A program made the position numbers and the translations under genes. From Candidatus Pseudoscillospira faecavium (GTDB taxonomy: Bacteria; Bacillota; Clostridia; Oscillospirales; Oscillospiraceae), in NCBI GenBank assembly GCA_904420565.1, contig CAJFVV010000010.1:1-34227 (forward strand): 34,227 nucleotides of DNA, given 5' to 3'. Below are positions 21,667-29,575 of the stretch, in pieces (the stretch's first letter is position 1; every line of letters begins with the position of its first letter). A model generated the notes under the pieces. It was not told the DNA's origin, did not search any database, and was given only the letters and a program-made list of their open reading frames with translations.

Positions 21667-22004
21667 GTCTGCTTCCTTTCCTTTTCTTGTTCATTCAATT
21701 TTTCCAGTCTTTTCTTTACCTTCCGCTGATGGACAAAGGTAATAATACCAATGAGCACCAGCGCAGCGGCAGTGACGGCAACAACAATGCCGACAGCTCC
21801 CGCCAGATTCTGCGTACGCTTCCAAAACAGTCCCGCAGCAACAATGCCGATACCGTTTCCGCCGCACAGCACCGCTACAATCAGCATCACAAACAGCATG
21901 CGGTCTTTCAGCAGTGTCGCCGCATCGATTTCGGGTTTTTTCGTTCCCGTGGTCTCCGATTGCTCTGCTGCCTCTTCACGGCGCAGCTCTTCATGCTCGT
22001 CCAT
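21663..22004 (-). CDS. Small two-helix membrane protein of unknown function
   Basis: The 113-residue protein has an acidic N-terminal tail (about 40 residues, rich in Glu), two hydrophobic helices (about 45-65 and 76-96) and a basic tail (HQRKVKKRLEKLNEQEKERKQ). I do not recognise a family. The start at 22004 has GAAAGGAG in front; the frame is open upstream, but only through the end of the ROK gene. It overlaps the ROK gene by 14 bases and cysK by 4, so it belongs firmly to this operon. Confidence 0.7.
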   Translation of the reverse strand: MDEHEELRREEAAEQSETTGTKKPEIDAATLLKDRMLFVMLIVAVLCGGNGIGIVAAGLFWKRTQNLAGAVGIVVAVTAAALVLIGIITFVHQRKVKKRLEKLNEQEKERKQT

Positions 22005-22893
22005 AATGTTCTCCTTTCCTGTCCTTTTCCCACGCCAGTGCTCCCAGCCGCAGACAGCCCATGATGCCCTGATCGCCCTGCAAAGATGCCGGTACAATAT
22101 AAGTTTCCAGCTGCTGCAATTCCGGCGCAGCCAAATAATGGTTCAGCAAACGCTCCACTTCGCTGCGAATCAGGGGAAAAAGCTGGCGCTGCTGCATCAC
22201 ACCGCCGCCCAAAATAATTTTTTCCGGGGCAAGCACACAAATATAATCCACAAGAGCCTGGGCAATATAATTTGCCTCCAGCTCCCATACCTCCGGCCTT
22301 TGCGCCAGCATCTCAGCTTTTGCGCCCCAGCGCTCCTCAATGGCGGGGCCGCAGGCCAAGCCTTCCAAGCAGTTCGGATGATAGGGGCACCGGCATTTCC
22401 AGGTGTCTTTCGGATGCACTGTGAGCAGCACATGCCCGCCTTCAGGATGCAAAATTCCATGGTGCAGCGCCCCATTGATATAAATGCCCAGGCCAATGCC
22501 CGTGCCGACTGTGAGATACAAAACCGTTTGCAGCCCTTTCGCCTGACCATAGGTTACCTCGCCCAAAACCGAGGCGTTGACATCTGTGTCAAACCCCACC
22601 GGAACCTGCAGCGCCCTCTGAAACGCTCCCGCCATATCGCACCAGGCCCAGCCAGGCTTCGGCGTGGTGGTGATGTAGCCATACGTCTCAGAGCCGGGCC
22701 GCAGGTCAACAGGCCCAAAACAGCCGATGCCCAAGGCCGCAATTTCTTTTTCCCTAAACCAGTCCAGCATGGCGGCAATGGTTTCCTCCGGCGCAGTGGT
22801 GGGGATTTTCACACGCTCCAAAACAGCGCCTGTTTCATCACCCACAGCGCATACCATTTTGGTTCCGCCGGCCTCTAAAGCCCCGATCCGCAT
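21991..22893 (-). CDS. ROK-family sugar kinase, fructokinase-like
   Basis: The 300-residue protein has the N-terminal ATP loop ALEAGGTK (residues 5-12), the catalytic aspartate in FDTDVNAS and the sugar-binding EGGH. The zinc motif CRCPYHPNCLEGLACGPAIEERWG follows, as in bacterial ROK fructokinases. It should phosphorylate fructose or a related hexose. AAAGGAG lies 9 bases before the ATG at 22893. It starts the operon with the small membrane protein, cysK and the DUF3842 gene, from a perfect sigma-A promoter that overlaps the end of thiN. Confidence 0.9.
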   Translation of the reverse strand: MRIGALEAGGTKMVCAVGDETGAVLERVKIPTTAPEETIAAMLDWFREKEIAALGIGCFGPVDLRPGSETYGYITTTPKPGWAWCDMAGAFQRALQVPVGFDTDVNASVLGEVTYGQAKGLQTVLYLTVGTGIGLGIYINGALHHGILHPEGGHVLLTVHPKDTWKCRCPYHPNCLEGLACGPAIEERWGAKAEMLAQRPEVWELEANYIAQALVDYICVLAPEKIILGGGVMQQRQLFPLIRSEVERLLNHYLAAPELQQLETYIVPASLQGDQGIMGCLRLGALAWEKDRKGEHYGRA

Positions 22894-22933
22894 CTGCAAG
22901 CGCTCCTTTCGGCAAAATGATAAGTTGTCCGCT

Positions 22934-22962
22934 ATTATAGTATGTCCCGCTCGTTCTGTCAA
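22934..22962 (-). promoter_or_regulatory. Perfect sigma-A promoter of the ROK-cysK operon
   Basis: TTGACA (22957-22962) and TATAAT (22934-22939) with a 17-base spacer, all exact consensus. The stop codon of thiN (TGA, 22961-22959) is part of the -35 box. The leader is about 35 bases. Confidence 0.88.
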
Positions 22963-23615
22963 AGGCTGCGATAGCGTATCAGGCTGAAATTCGACTGCTC
23001 ATGTTCCCAAATCAGCAGCAGCATTCCATTTTCCACAGAAATTTCCGCTTCCTCCCCAATGAATTCATTGCTGACACCCAGGGGATAATCCGTTGTAAAA
23101 CGCGCTTTTTCCAGAGAATATTTCATTTGTCGGATCGACACGCCTTCTGCCGCACCGCCCTGCGCAAAAACAGAAAGCATGCCGGCGCAGGGTTCTGCGA
23201 ACTGAATGGTTTCATTGCAAATCATCGTAACAATGCTGTCGCCATCCACCAAGATGCCGTGGCAGCCCTGTCTGCACAAAAACTGCAGCACCTGCAGGTT
23301 GGCTACGGTATGGGACAATCTGCCCCCCAATCCTCCATAAATCAAAAAAGTGCCGCAGCCGTTTTCCAGGCCGCATTTCACCGCCAAAAGCATATCGGTA
23401 TCATTTTTTTCAGAAGGGTATGCCGCCACATTGCCGCCCATGGGCCGATATCCAAGGGAATCGAAATCACCCAGGATATACTGCGGCAGAATCCGCAGCT
23501 GCTTGAGATTTTCCAGCCCGCCATCTGCAGCAATTACCAAATCGTTTGGACGCGGTGCCAGCAGTCGGGCAGTAAAATCCCCCGCACCGCAGATCCAACA
23601 TCTTCGCCGGTTCAT
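22959..23615 (-). CDS. thiN: Thiamine diphosphokinase
   Basis: The 218-residue protein transfers pyrophosphate from ATP to thiamine to make the cofactor. Family motifs are clear: DLVIAADGGLENL, LGDFDSLGYRP, the catalytic EKNDTDM, GGLGGRLSHTVANLQVL and, in the second domain, YPLGVSNEF. AAAGGAG lies 8 bases before the ATG at 23615. No TPP riboswitch is seen in its leader. The gene has its own promoter and overlaps the next promoter at its stop codon. Confidence 0.93.
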   Translation of the reverse strand: MNRRRCWICGAGDFTARLLAPRPNDLVIAADGGLENLKQLRILPQYILGDFDSLGYRPMGGNVAAYPSEKNDTDMLLAVKCGLENGCGTFLIYGGLGGRLSHTVANLQVLQFLCRQGCHGILVDGDSIVTMICNETIQFAEPCAGMLSVFAQGGAAEGVSIRQMKYSLEKARFTTDYPLGVSNEFIGEEAEISVENGMLLLIWEHEQSNFSLIRYRSL

Positions 23616-23707
23616 AGAACGCGCTCCTTTCCGCCTGCAGCCGCTCCCTTCCACACGCCTACAAAGCCGCTGCCATAAAAATAATTTTTCTCTTCATCAC
23701 AGTTTTT

Positions 23708-23736
23708 ATTATAATGCAAAACACTGCCGCTGCAAA
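23708..23736 (-). promoter_or_regulatory. Probable thiN promoter
   Basis: TTTGCA (23731-23736) and an exact TATAAT (23708-23713) with a 17-base spacer on the minus strand. The plus strand also shows TATAAT at 23710-23715, but without a -35 partner. Confidence 0.6.
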
Positions 23737-23864
23737 GATGGAAAATCTTGCTTTTTGCGCCAGCGGCAGCAAAGTCAAAACTTGCTGTCTCTATTTTCAT
23801 CGCTCTTACAGATACTATGTCACGAAGCGCTTCAATTTGCATTGAGCGAGAGGAGAACACACAC

Positions 23865-24311
23865 ATGAAAATCGGAACAGCACTTGGTGCTGCAGCGCTG
23901 GCGGGCCTGATGGCCCTGTCCATGACCGCCTGCGGCACAGCATCCACCAACACAGTTCCCAATGCGCGTCACAGCTATCAGGACGGCGAAATTTACGACG
24001 GAACCCGCACCTATGACGCCGGCACCCTGCCCAACGCCTCCAAAAATGCAAGGCAGAATATGACAGATGCACTGCAAGACAGCAGACGCGCTGCCAAAAA
24101 TATCGGCGATGACGTGAAACGGGCCGGTCAAGATGCTGCCGGCACCATCAAGCGCGCTTATGAACAGGCCCTGGAAAATGGCCGTGTGGAAAACCATACC
24201 AGCGCCAGACGCAATACAGGCTCCGGCGCGGGCGCCACTTATGGCAACGGCGCAAGCGGCAGCACGCAGAACACCACCAACGCCGGCGTCAGCCTGTCCG
24301 GCATTCAATAA
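23865..24311 (+). CDS. Small lipoprotein of unknown function
   Basis: The 148-residue protein has a lipoprotein signal with lipobox MTAC (Cys at about 23). A Tyr/Asp/Gly-rich stretch and an amphipathic helical centre (NMTDALQDSRRAAKNIGDDV) follow. The Gly/Ala/Ser/Thr/Asn-rich tail ends VSLSGIQ. I do not recognise a family. AGAGGAG precedes the ATG at 23865. It is divergent from thiN and ends before a strong hairpin, so it is probably a single-gene unit; no convincing sigma-A promoter was found. Confidence 0.75.
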   Translation: MKIGTALGAAALAGLMALSMTACGTASTNTVPNARHSYQDGEIYDGTRTYDAGTLPNASKNARQNMTDALQDSRRAAKNIGDDVKRAGQDAAGTIKRAYEQALENGRVENHTSARRNTGSGAGATYGNGASGSTQNTTNAGVSLSGIQ

Positions 24312-24334
24312 TTCCCGCGCAGCGGGCGACACAG

Positions 24335-24366
24335 GGGAGAGACCTGGAAGCGACCGGGTCTCTCCC
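24335..24366 (+). terminator. Terminator after the small lipoprotein gene
   Basis: A 13-bp stem (24335-24347 with 24354-24366, one G-T pair) and a six-base loop, followed by TTGCATCTTTG. The U-tract is imperfect. Confidence 0.6.
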
Positions 24367-24395
24367 TTGCATCTTTGTGTCAAATCTGGTATGGT
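24367..24395 (+). promoter_or_regulatory. Possible promoter of the MBL-fold gene
   Basis: TTGCAT (24367-24372) and TATGGT (24390-24395), 17 bases apart, immediately after the terminator stem. This is a weak match. Confidence 0.35.
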
Positions 24396-24439
24396 AAAAA
24401 GAAATTGATACGCATGAAAGGGAGTCTGGAGGCGCTGTT

Positions 24440-25435
24440 ATGGCTGAAGAACTTTTCCACAATTTTTATCGTTTGGATATCCCGCTGCCCCACAATCCTC
24501 TGAAAAATCTGAACAGTTATTTTCTGCGGGGGCAAAACGGCGCACGCAGTCTTTTAATTGACACCGGCTTTTGTCAGGATGCCTGCCGCAGCGCCATGTC
24601 GGATCAGCTCGCCTCCATCGGCGCAGACCTGGATCACACCGATATTTTTTTGACGCATCTGCATTCCGACCATGCCGGCCTCGCCCCGGAACTGATTCGT
24701 CCGGGCGGTCACATTTACATCAGTGAAATTGATCTGCGCTACCTGCGCGCCTTTGAGCAAAGCGCTACCTGGGATGCCATTGATACGCTCTACGCCGCTG
24801 AAGGGTTCCCGCCCGATGAATTAGAAGCCCTTCATGGCAGAAATCCTGCCAAAGATTTTGCCCCGCCTCCCTGCGACAGTTACACCTGTGTACACGACGG
24901 CGACCTTCTGGACTATGGCGGCCGCAAGCTGCGCTGCATTGCAACCGGCGGCCATACCCCCGGACACTTATGCCTTTGGGATGATGAAACACACACTATG
25001 TTTTTGGGCGACCATATTCTGTTCAGCATCACTCCCAACATCACAGCATGGCCCGGCTATTTTAATGCTTTGGGGCAATACCTGAAAAGTCTGGATAAAA
25101 TTTCCACCTATGATATCCGCACTGCACTGCCCGCGCACCGTGCAGTCATCTGCCCGGCTAAAGAACGCATCGCCCAGCTGAAAGAGCATCATGCCCGCCG
25201 TCTGGCGGAAGTGCTCTCTATCGTCACTGAACAGCCGGGCATCACCGCTTATGAGACCGCCGGCCATATGACCTGGAGCATTCGCTGCACCTCCTGGGCA
25301 GAGTTCCCCCTGACGCAGCGCTGGTTTGCCGTAGGGGAAAGCATGGCCCATCTGGAATATCTGATGGCCGCGGGAAATATCGAGCGCTACCAGGACGGCC
25401 GCGTCTACCGCTACCGTCTTTCAGGCACAAAATAA
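24440..25435 (+). CDS. Metallo-beta-lactamase-fold hydrolase
   Basis: The 331-residue protein has the binuclear metal site of the family: HLHSDH (73-78), GGHTPGH (170-176) and GDH (190-192). The last 90 residues form a small helical, winged-helix-like domain (ITAYETAGHMTW, then MAHLEYLMAAGNIERY), as in many family members of unspecified substrate. Thioester or phosphodiester hydrolysis is possible, but the substrate is not visible. GGAGG lies 7 bases before the ATG. It is bounded by terminators and seems to be a single gene. Confidence 0.85.
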   Translation: MAEELFHNFYRLDIPLPHNPLKNLNSYFLRGQNGARSLLIDTGFCQDACRSAMSDQLASIGADLDHTDIFLTHLHSDHAGLAPELIRPGGHIYISEIDLRYLRAFEQSATWDAIDTLYAAEGFPPDELEALHGRNPAKDFAPPPCDSYTCVHDGDLLDYGGRKLRCIATGGHTPGHLCLWDDETHTMFLGDHILFSITPNITAWPGYFNALGQYLKSLDKISTYDIRTALPAHRAVICPAKERIAQLKEHHARRLAEVLSIVTEQPGITAYETAGHMTWSIRCTSWAEFPLTQRWFAVGESMAHLEYLMAAGNIERYQDGRVYRYRLSGTK

Positions 25436-25448
25436 ATCGTTCAGCACA

Positions 25449-25486
25449 AAAGCGGCGGAACCGCATGGTTCCGCCGCTTTCTTTTT
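25449..25486. terminator. Bidirectional terminator between the MBL-fold gene and the zinc-ribbon-like gene
   Basis: A perfect 14-bp stem (25449-25462 with 25467-25480, loop GCAT) is followed by CTTTTT on the plus strand and by CTTTTGTG on the minus strand, serving both convergent units. Confidence 0.85.
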
Positions 25487-25490
25487 GATG

Positions 25491-25940
25491 TTACAGATCC
25501 GTTTCAATTTTTCGAAACAACAGTCCAAAGCGCTCGCTGAGCTGATCGACGACCTCCTGTCCCACCGGCGCTTTCGGATTGCGAAGAATAAACGCCAGGC
25601 AGGAAAAACCGCAGGGCCGGCTGTAGCGCAGCTGATTGAAGCTGACGGTCTTTCCGCAGCAGGGCAGTTCCTGCTCCAAGATAAAAAAATGATCTGCCTG
25701 ATACATTTCTTCCATCTTTTCTCTCCACCAGTCCATGGGCAGCAGCGCGCCGCAGCGGGGGCAACGCACCTCAGAAAGTGCTGTGCCGCAGTCCGCAAAC
25801 TCCGGCCGCTCGCTTTGGCGAAATGTGATTTCTTCCGCTTCCACCAAATGCCGCAGCGCCTCCACCGCTGCCTCTGCACGCTGTACATTGGTGCGGTAAG
25901 TGTGCAAACATGGAATCAGTGTTACAATATGATCTGACAT
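25491..25940 (-). CDS. Small Cys-rich, zinc-ribbon-like protein of unknown function
   Basis: The 149-residue protein carries CPRCG (60-63), CC at 94-95 and C110/C114 in SRPCGFSC, enough for one or two zinc sites, inside an otherwise globular sequence. I do not recognise a family. The start at 25940 has AAAAGGAG 10 bases ahead. It follows the YgiQ gene with only 3 bases between the two and is the last gene of the long pyr-side transcript. Confidence 0.7.
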   Translation of the reverse strand: MSDHIVTLIPCLHTYRTNVQRAEAAVEALRHLVEAEEITFRQSERPEFADCGTALSEVRCPRCGALLPMDWWREKMEEMYQADHFFILEQELPCCGKTVSFNQLRYSRPCGFSCLAFILRNPKAPVGQEVVDQLSERFGLLFRKIETDL

Positions 25941-25943
25941 GGC

Positions 25944-27983
25944 TCAGCCTCTCCTTTTCTTTCCGCCGTTGTTCTTGCCGCTGCGCTTTTGAGACGGGCG
26001 CAGCGGCGCTCTGTCCGGGGCCCGGCTTGTGCGCGCAGCACCTGGCTGGTGTCTTTCCCCCTCCGCACGGCCGGAGCGGCGTGTATTCTCTCCGCTTTTG
26101 CGCTCCGATTTTCCCCGGCTCTTTCCCGCAGAACGCATTTGGCTCTGCGGCGGCCGCTCGCCGTGGAGCGGGCGGATCAGACAATGCCTGTCATAGCCGA
26201 TCAAATCCTCCCGGTGGGCTTTGTGCAGCGCTTCCACCACCAGGCGGCGCAGCTCCGGCTTGCGCCACTGCAAAAGGGCCCGCTGCAGCGCCTTGTCATG
26301 GGGATCCCGCGCCACATAAACCGGCTGCATGGTGCGCGGGTCAATGCCGGTGTAGTACATGCAGGTGGACAGCGTACCCGGCGTTGGATAAAAATCCTGC
26401 ACCTGTTCCGGCTGGTGGCCTGTGCTGTGGAGGAATTCCGCCAAAGCCACCGCGTCGCTGAGCGTGCAACCTGGATGAGAGGACATCAGATAGGGCACCA
26501 GATACTGTTCTTTCCCCTGGCGCTTGTTCAGCCGCTGATAGCTTGCCCAAAATTTTTCAAACACATCAAAATGGGGTTTGCCCATGTAGTCCAGCACCGA
26601 GGCCACACAGTGCTCCGGCGCCACTTTCAGCTGACCGCTGATATGATACTTCACAAGTTCCCGGAAAAATGCGTCATTCTTATCCTGGAGCATATAATCA
26701 TAGCGGATGCCGGAGCGGACAAACACTTTTTTCACACCCGGAATAGCCCGCAGCTCCTGGAGCAGGCGGGTATAGTCCGAATGGTCGGCATCCAGATTCT
26801 TGCAGGGCTCCGGTGCCAGGCAATTTTTATGCCGGCACAACCCATGCTTTTTCTGCATTTTGCACGACGGATGCCGGAAATTGGCCGACGGACCGCCCAC
26901 GTCAGACACATATCCCTTGAACTCCGGATCATGGGTAAAGGCCTCCACCTCCCGAATCACGCTCTCATGACTGCGGGATGTGATCATCCTGCCCTGGTGG
27001 AACGCCAGCGAGCAAAAATTGCAGTTTCCGAAGCAGCCGCGGTTGTGTGTCACGGAAAAGCGCACTTCCTCAATGGCTTTTACACCGCCCATGGCGTCGT
27101 ACATGGGATGGACTGCCCGCATATAGGGCAGCTCTGCCACTGCATCCAGTTCTTCCGTGGTCAGCGGCATAGCCGGCGGATTGACAATCAGCCATTGCTC
27201 GGCATGCTTCTGCAGCACTGCCCGCCCCCGGACAGGGTCATGCTCTTCATATTGCAGCATCGTGGCGGCGGCATAATCCCGTTTATCGGCGCACACCGCT
27301 TCATAAGAAGCACAGCGCACGCTCGGATAGACGCAGGCTGCAGGGTCCTGCGCGGCAAACGCCGTGCCCCGCACATCAGTGATTTCCCGGGCCGGAATCC
27401 CCTTTGCCAGCCGGCGCGCGATTTCCCGGGTGGCATATTCTCCCATGCCGTAAACCAGCAAATCCGCCTGGGCGTCAAATAAAATCGAGCGGCGCACCTT
27501 ATCGTCCCAATAGTCATAGTGGGCAAAGCGGCGCAAACTGGCTTCCAGACCGCCAATCACAATCGGCACGCCGGGGAATGCCTCCCGGGCGCGGTTTGCA
27601 TAGACAATGGTGGGGCGATCCGGCCGCAGGCCCACTTTCCCGCCGGGACTGTATAAATCCACACTGCGGCGCTTTTTCGCCGCCGTATAATGGGCCACCA
27701 TGGAATCAATATTGCCCCCGCCGATCATCACACCATAGCGCGGCTTGCCCATAGCCCGAAATGCATCGGCGCTGTGCCAGTCCGGCTGCGCCAGCACGGC
27801 CACGCGGTACCCTTCCGCCTCCAGAACCCGGGCGATAATCGCTGTGCCAAAGCTGGGATGGTCGATATAGGCATCGGCGCCCACTACGAGAAAATCATAG
27901 TAATACCAGCCCCGCGCCTCCATCTCTGCACGGCTTACCGGCAAAAACTGCCGAAAACTGTCTCGTTTCACGTCATCGCCCAC
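25944..27983 (-). CDS. YgiQ-family radical SAM protein
   Basis: The protein has about 679 residues. The N-terminal part (YDFLVVGADAYIDHPSFG, then GVMIGGGNIDSMVAHY) is the YgiQ-specific domain. The radical SAM cluster motif CFGNCNFC lies at about residues 315-322, and extra cysteines follow (CKMQKKHGLCRHKNCLAPEPC). The last 65 residues are a basic, low-complexity tail of Arg, Lys, Ser and Gly that could bind RNA. The reaction is unknown. Two GTG starts are possible, 27983 and 27971; the second has the better-spaced GAGGTG. It lies 12 bases after the phosphatase-GNAT gene. Confidence 0.88.
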   Translation of the reverse strand: MGDDVKRDSFRQFLPVSRAEMEARGWYYYDFLVVGADAYIDHPSFGTAIIARVLEAEGYRVAVLAQPDWHSADAFRAMGKPRYGVMIGGGNIDSMVAHYTAAKKRRSVDLYSPGGKVGLRPDRPTIVYANRAREAFPGVPIVIGGLEASLRRFAHYDYWDDKVRRSILFDAQADLLVYGMGEYATREIARRLAKGIPAREITDVRGTAFAAQDPAACVYPSVRCASYEAVCADKRDYAAATMLQYEEHDPVRGRAVLQKHAEQWLIVNPPAMPLTTEELDAVAELPYMRAVHPMYDAMGGVKAIEEVRFSVTHNRGCFGNCNFCSLAFHQGRMITSRSHESVIREVEAFTHDPEFKGYVSDVGGPSANFRHPSCKMQKKHGLCRHKNCLAPEPCKNLDADHSDYTRLLQELRAIPGVKKVFVRSGIRYDYMLQDKNDAFFRELVKYHISGQLKVAPEHCVASVLDYMGKPHFDVFEKFWASYQRLNKRQGKEQYLVPYLMSSHPGCTLSDAVALAEFLHSTGHQPEQVQDFYPTPGTLSTCMYYTGIDPRTMQPVYVARDPHDKALQRALLQWRKPELRRLVVEALHKAHREDLIGYDRHCLIRPLHGERPPQSQMRSAGKSRGKSERKSGENTRRSGRAEGERHQPGAARTSRAPDRAPLRPSQKRSGKNNGGKKRRG

Positions 27984-27995
27984 CTCTTTTCAGCA

Positions 27996-29156
27996 TCATG
28001 CATTCTCGAAACCAATGGGCAACTCCAAAATATCCAACGCCACAGGCGCCTGTGTGTCAACTCCGATTTTGTGGAATCCGCAGCGGCGGTAAAAATTTTG
28101 GGCCACCTGGTTTTCCGCAGCACAGCGCAGCCGCAGCTTCGTGCGGCCCATTCTGCGGAAGCGGCTGACCGCTTCTCCCACCAGCTGCACGCCGGCGCCG
28201 TGCTTGCGGTATTCCGGCGTCATATAAGCAAAGGCAATGCGGCCCGCGCCCTCGGAACGATCCATTTCCGTGTCCAGCTGCAGCAGGCCTGCAAAAGCAT
28301 CCTCATAATACGCCGCCAGCACCGCTTCAGGATAAGCCGCCTGATTGCGTCTGGCCTGATCCAAAAAAGCCGCACCGTCAAAATGCGCCATATTGCCGTG
28401 GCTGCTCATCCATCCCTCCGCCCGGCACAGCTGGTACAGCGCCGCTCCTGCGTCACTGGAAACCTGCAGCGGCACAAAGCGCAGCCCGATTTCCCGTTCT
28501 CCCTGGCCGCGCCACCATTTCTGCTGCGCCAGCGTGGAGATTTCCTTTTTCAAATGGGAGGAATCATTGGCAAACACCACGCGGTATTTGCCATTGTCAT
28601 ATTCGATCAGCGAAACCGCTGTATTGTCTCCATGGGGAAACTTTTCACTGATTTCCTGCAGCGACATTCCCTCCAGAGTGCCCAGCAAAATGCGGCACGC
28701 CATGCCGTGGCTGACAGCTACAGCAGTTTTTCCGGGGCACTGCTCCACAATGGTATCCAGCGCCCGGAGCATACGCGTGCGCACTTCCTCCGGCGTTTCT
28801 GCTCCCGGGATGTGCCAACGGTAAAAATGATAGGTAAAATTGTCCAGCTGCTCCGGATCATGATAGCGGATGTCGCCCCAGGTGCGGTCTTCCCACGGGC
28901 CGCAGTTGACCTCGTGGAGGTCCTGCAGCACATGCACGGGAATCTGTCCGGCCTCATAAATAGCCGCCGCCGTGGCCCGGGTGCGGTACAGCGGACTGGT
29001 GTACACCACATCCACGGGAATGTCTGCAAAACGTTTTTTCAGCGCTTCCAGCTGGATGCGTCCCTGCGGTGTGAGCATACTGTTATACATGCCGTGGGCA
29101 CGGCGGTAAAAATTGCCCTCTGACTGGGCATGCCGCACGAGATAAATTCGGGTCAT
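27996..29156 (-). CDS. Histidine phosphatase fused to a GNAT acetyltransferase
   Basis: The protein has 386 residues. Residues 1-205 are a phosphoglycerate-mutase-like phosphatase: LVRHAQSEGN with R8 and H9, R58 in SPLYRTRA, the acid E82 in DLHEVNCGPWED and H150 in VSHGMA. Residues 225-380 are a GNAT fold, with the acetyl-CoA loop region RIAFAYMTPEYRKHGAGVQL and the C-terminal AENQVAQNFYRRCGF strand-helix. Each domain looks complete. The ATG overlaps the stop of the DUF6054-like gene (ATGA). Substrates are unknown. Confidence 0.88.
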   Translation of the reverse strand: MTRIYLVRHAQSEGNFYRRAHGMYNSMLTPQGRIQLEALKKRFADIPVDVVYTSPLYRTRATAAAIYEAGQIPVHVLQDLHEVNCGPWEDRTWGDIRYHDPEQLDNFTYHFYRWHIPGAETPEEVRTRMLRALDTIVEQCPGKTAVAVSHGMACRILLGTLEGMSLQEISEKFPHGDNTAVSLIEYDNGKYRVVFANDSSHLKKEISTLAQQKWWRGQGEREIGLRFVPLQVSSDAGAALYQLCRAEGWMSSHGNMAHFDGAAFLDQARRNQAAYPEAVLAAYYEDAFAGLLQLDTEMDRSEGAGRIAFAYMTPEYRKHGAGVQLVGEAVSRFRRMGRTKLRLRCAAENQVAQNFYRRCGFHKIGVDTQAPVALDILELPIGFENA

Positions 29157-29545
29157 TCTTTCTTGCTTCCTTTTTCCGTAATATCGATATATGGGGAAAG
29201 CGTTTTTTTGATCAAACCATCAAAATTATCGGCGGCTCCCCAGTCAAAATTAAACAAAATGGAATCGCTCCCGCCGCCGCTGCGCCAGTGAACGCGAGTC
29301 TTTCCTGTGAAGTTGTCCATCGTCAGCGTCACCGTCAGCCGGTTGCCCGCGCGGATATAATAGCGCTCGTAAATGCTCACCACAACACGGCGCCCCTGCC
29401 CGCCGTCCACTTCATAGCGGTCCAGCAAGTCGCCGTCATAGGTGATCTCATGGTGCAGCTTCTTCAGGCATTCATCCAGATCCAGTGTGACCATCAGCGT
29501 GTGCTCATCCTTTTCCTCCGGATAAATCAACGTCACTTTTTTCAT
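29153..29545 (-). CDS. DUF6054-like small protein
   Basis: The 130-residue protein has a middle YYIRAGNRLTVTLTM strand and a C-terminal GGGSDSILFNFDWGAADNFDGLI block. These resemble the RxSNRxSL and GGGQGxxFxFSWGAEENF pattern I associate with DUF6054 of Clostridia. The function is unknown. AAGGAAG lies 8 bases before the ATG at 29545; a TTG just before it is a less likely start. It is 30 bases after pyrD and overlaps the next gene by 4 bases, so it rides on the pyr transcript. Confidence 0.65.
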   Translation of the reverse strand: MKKVTLIYPEEKDEHTLMVTLDLDECLKKLHHEITYDGDLLDRYEVDGGQGRRVVVSIYERYYIRAGNRLTVTLTMDNFTGKTRVHWRSGGGSDSILFNFDWGAADNFDGLIKKTLSPYIDITEKGSKKE

Positions 29546-29575
29546 CAAAATATCTTCCTTTCAGGAAGCGGCAGC

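Noticed and set aside
23616..23707. Possible TPP riboswitch ahead of thiN.
   Set aside because: The leader has no CUGAGA-type thi-box element and no terminator hairpin.
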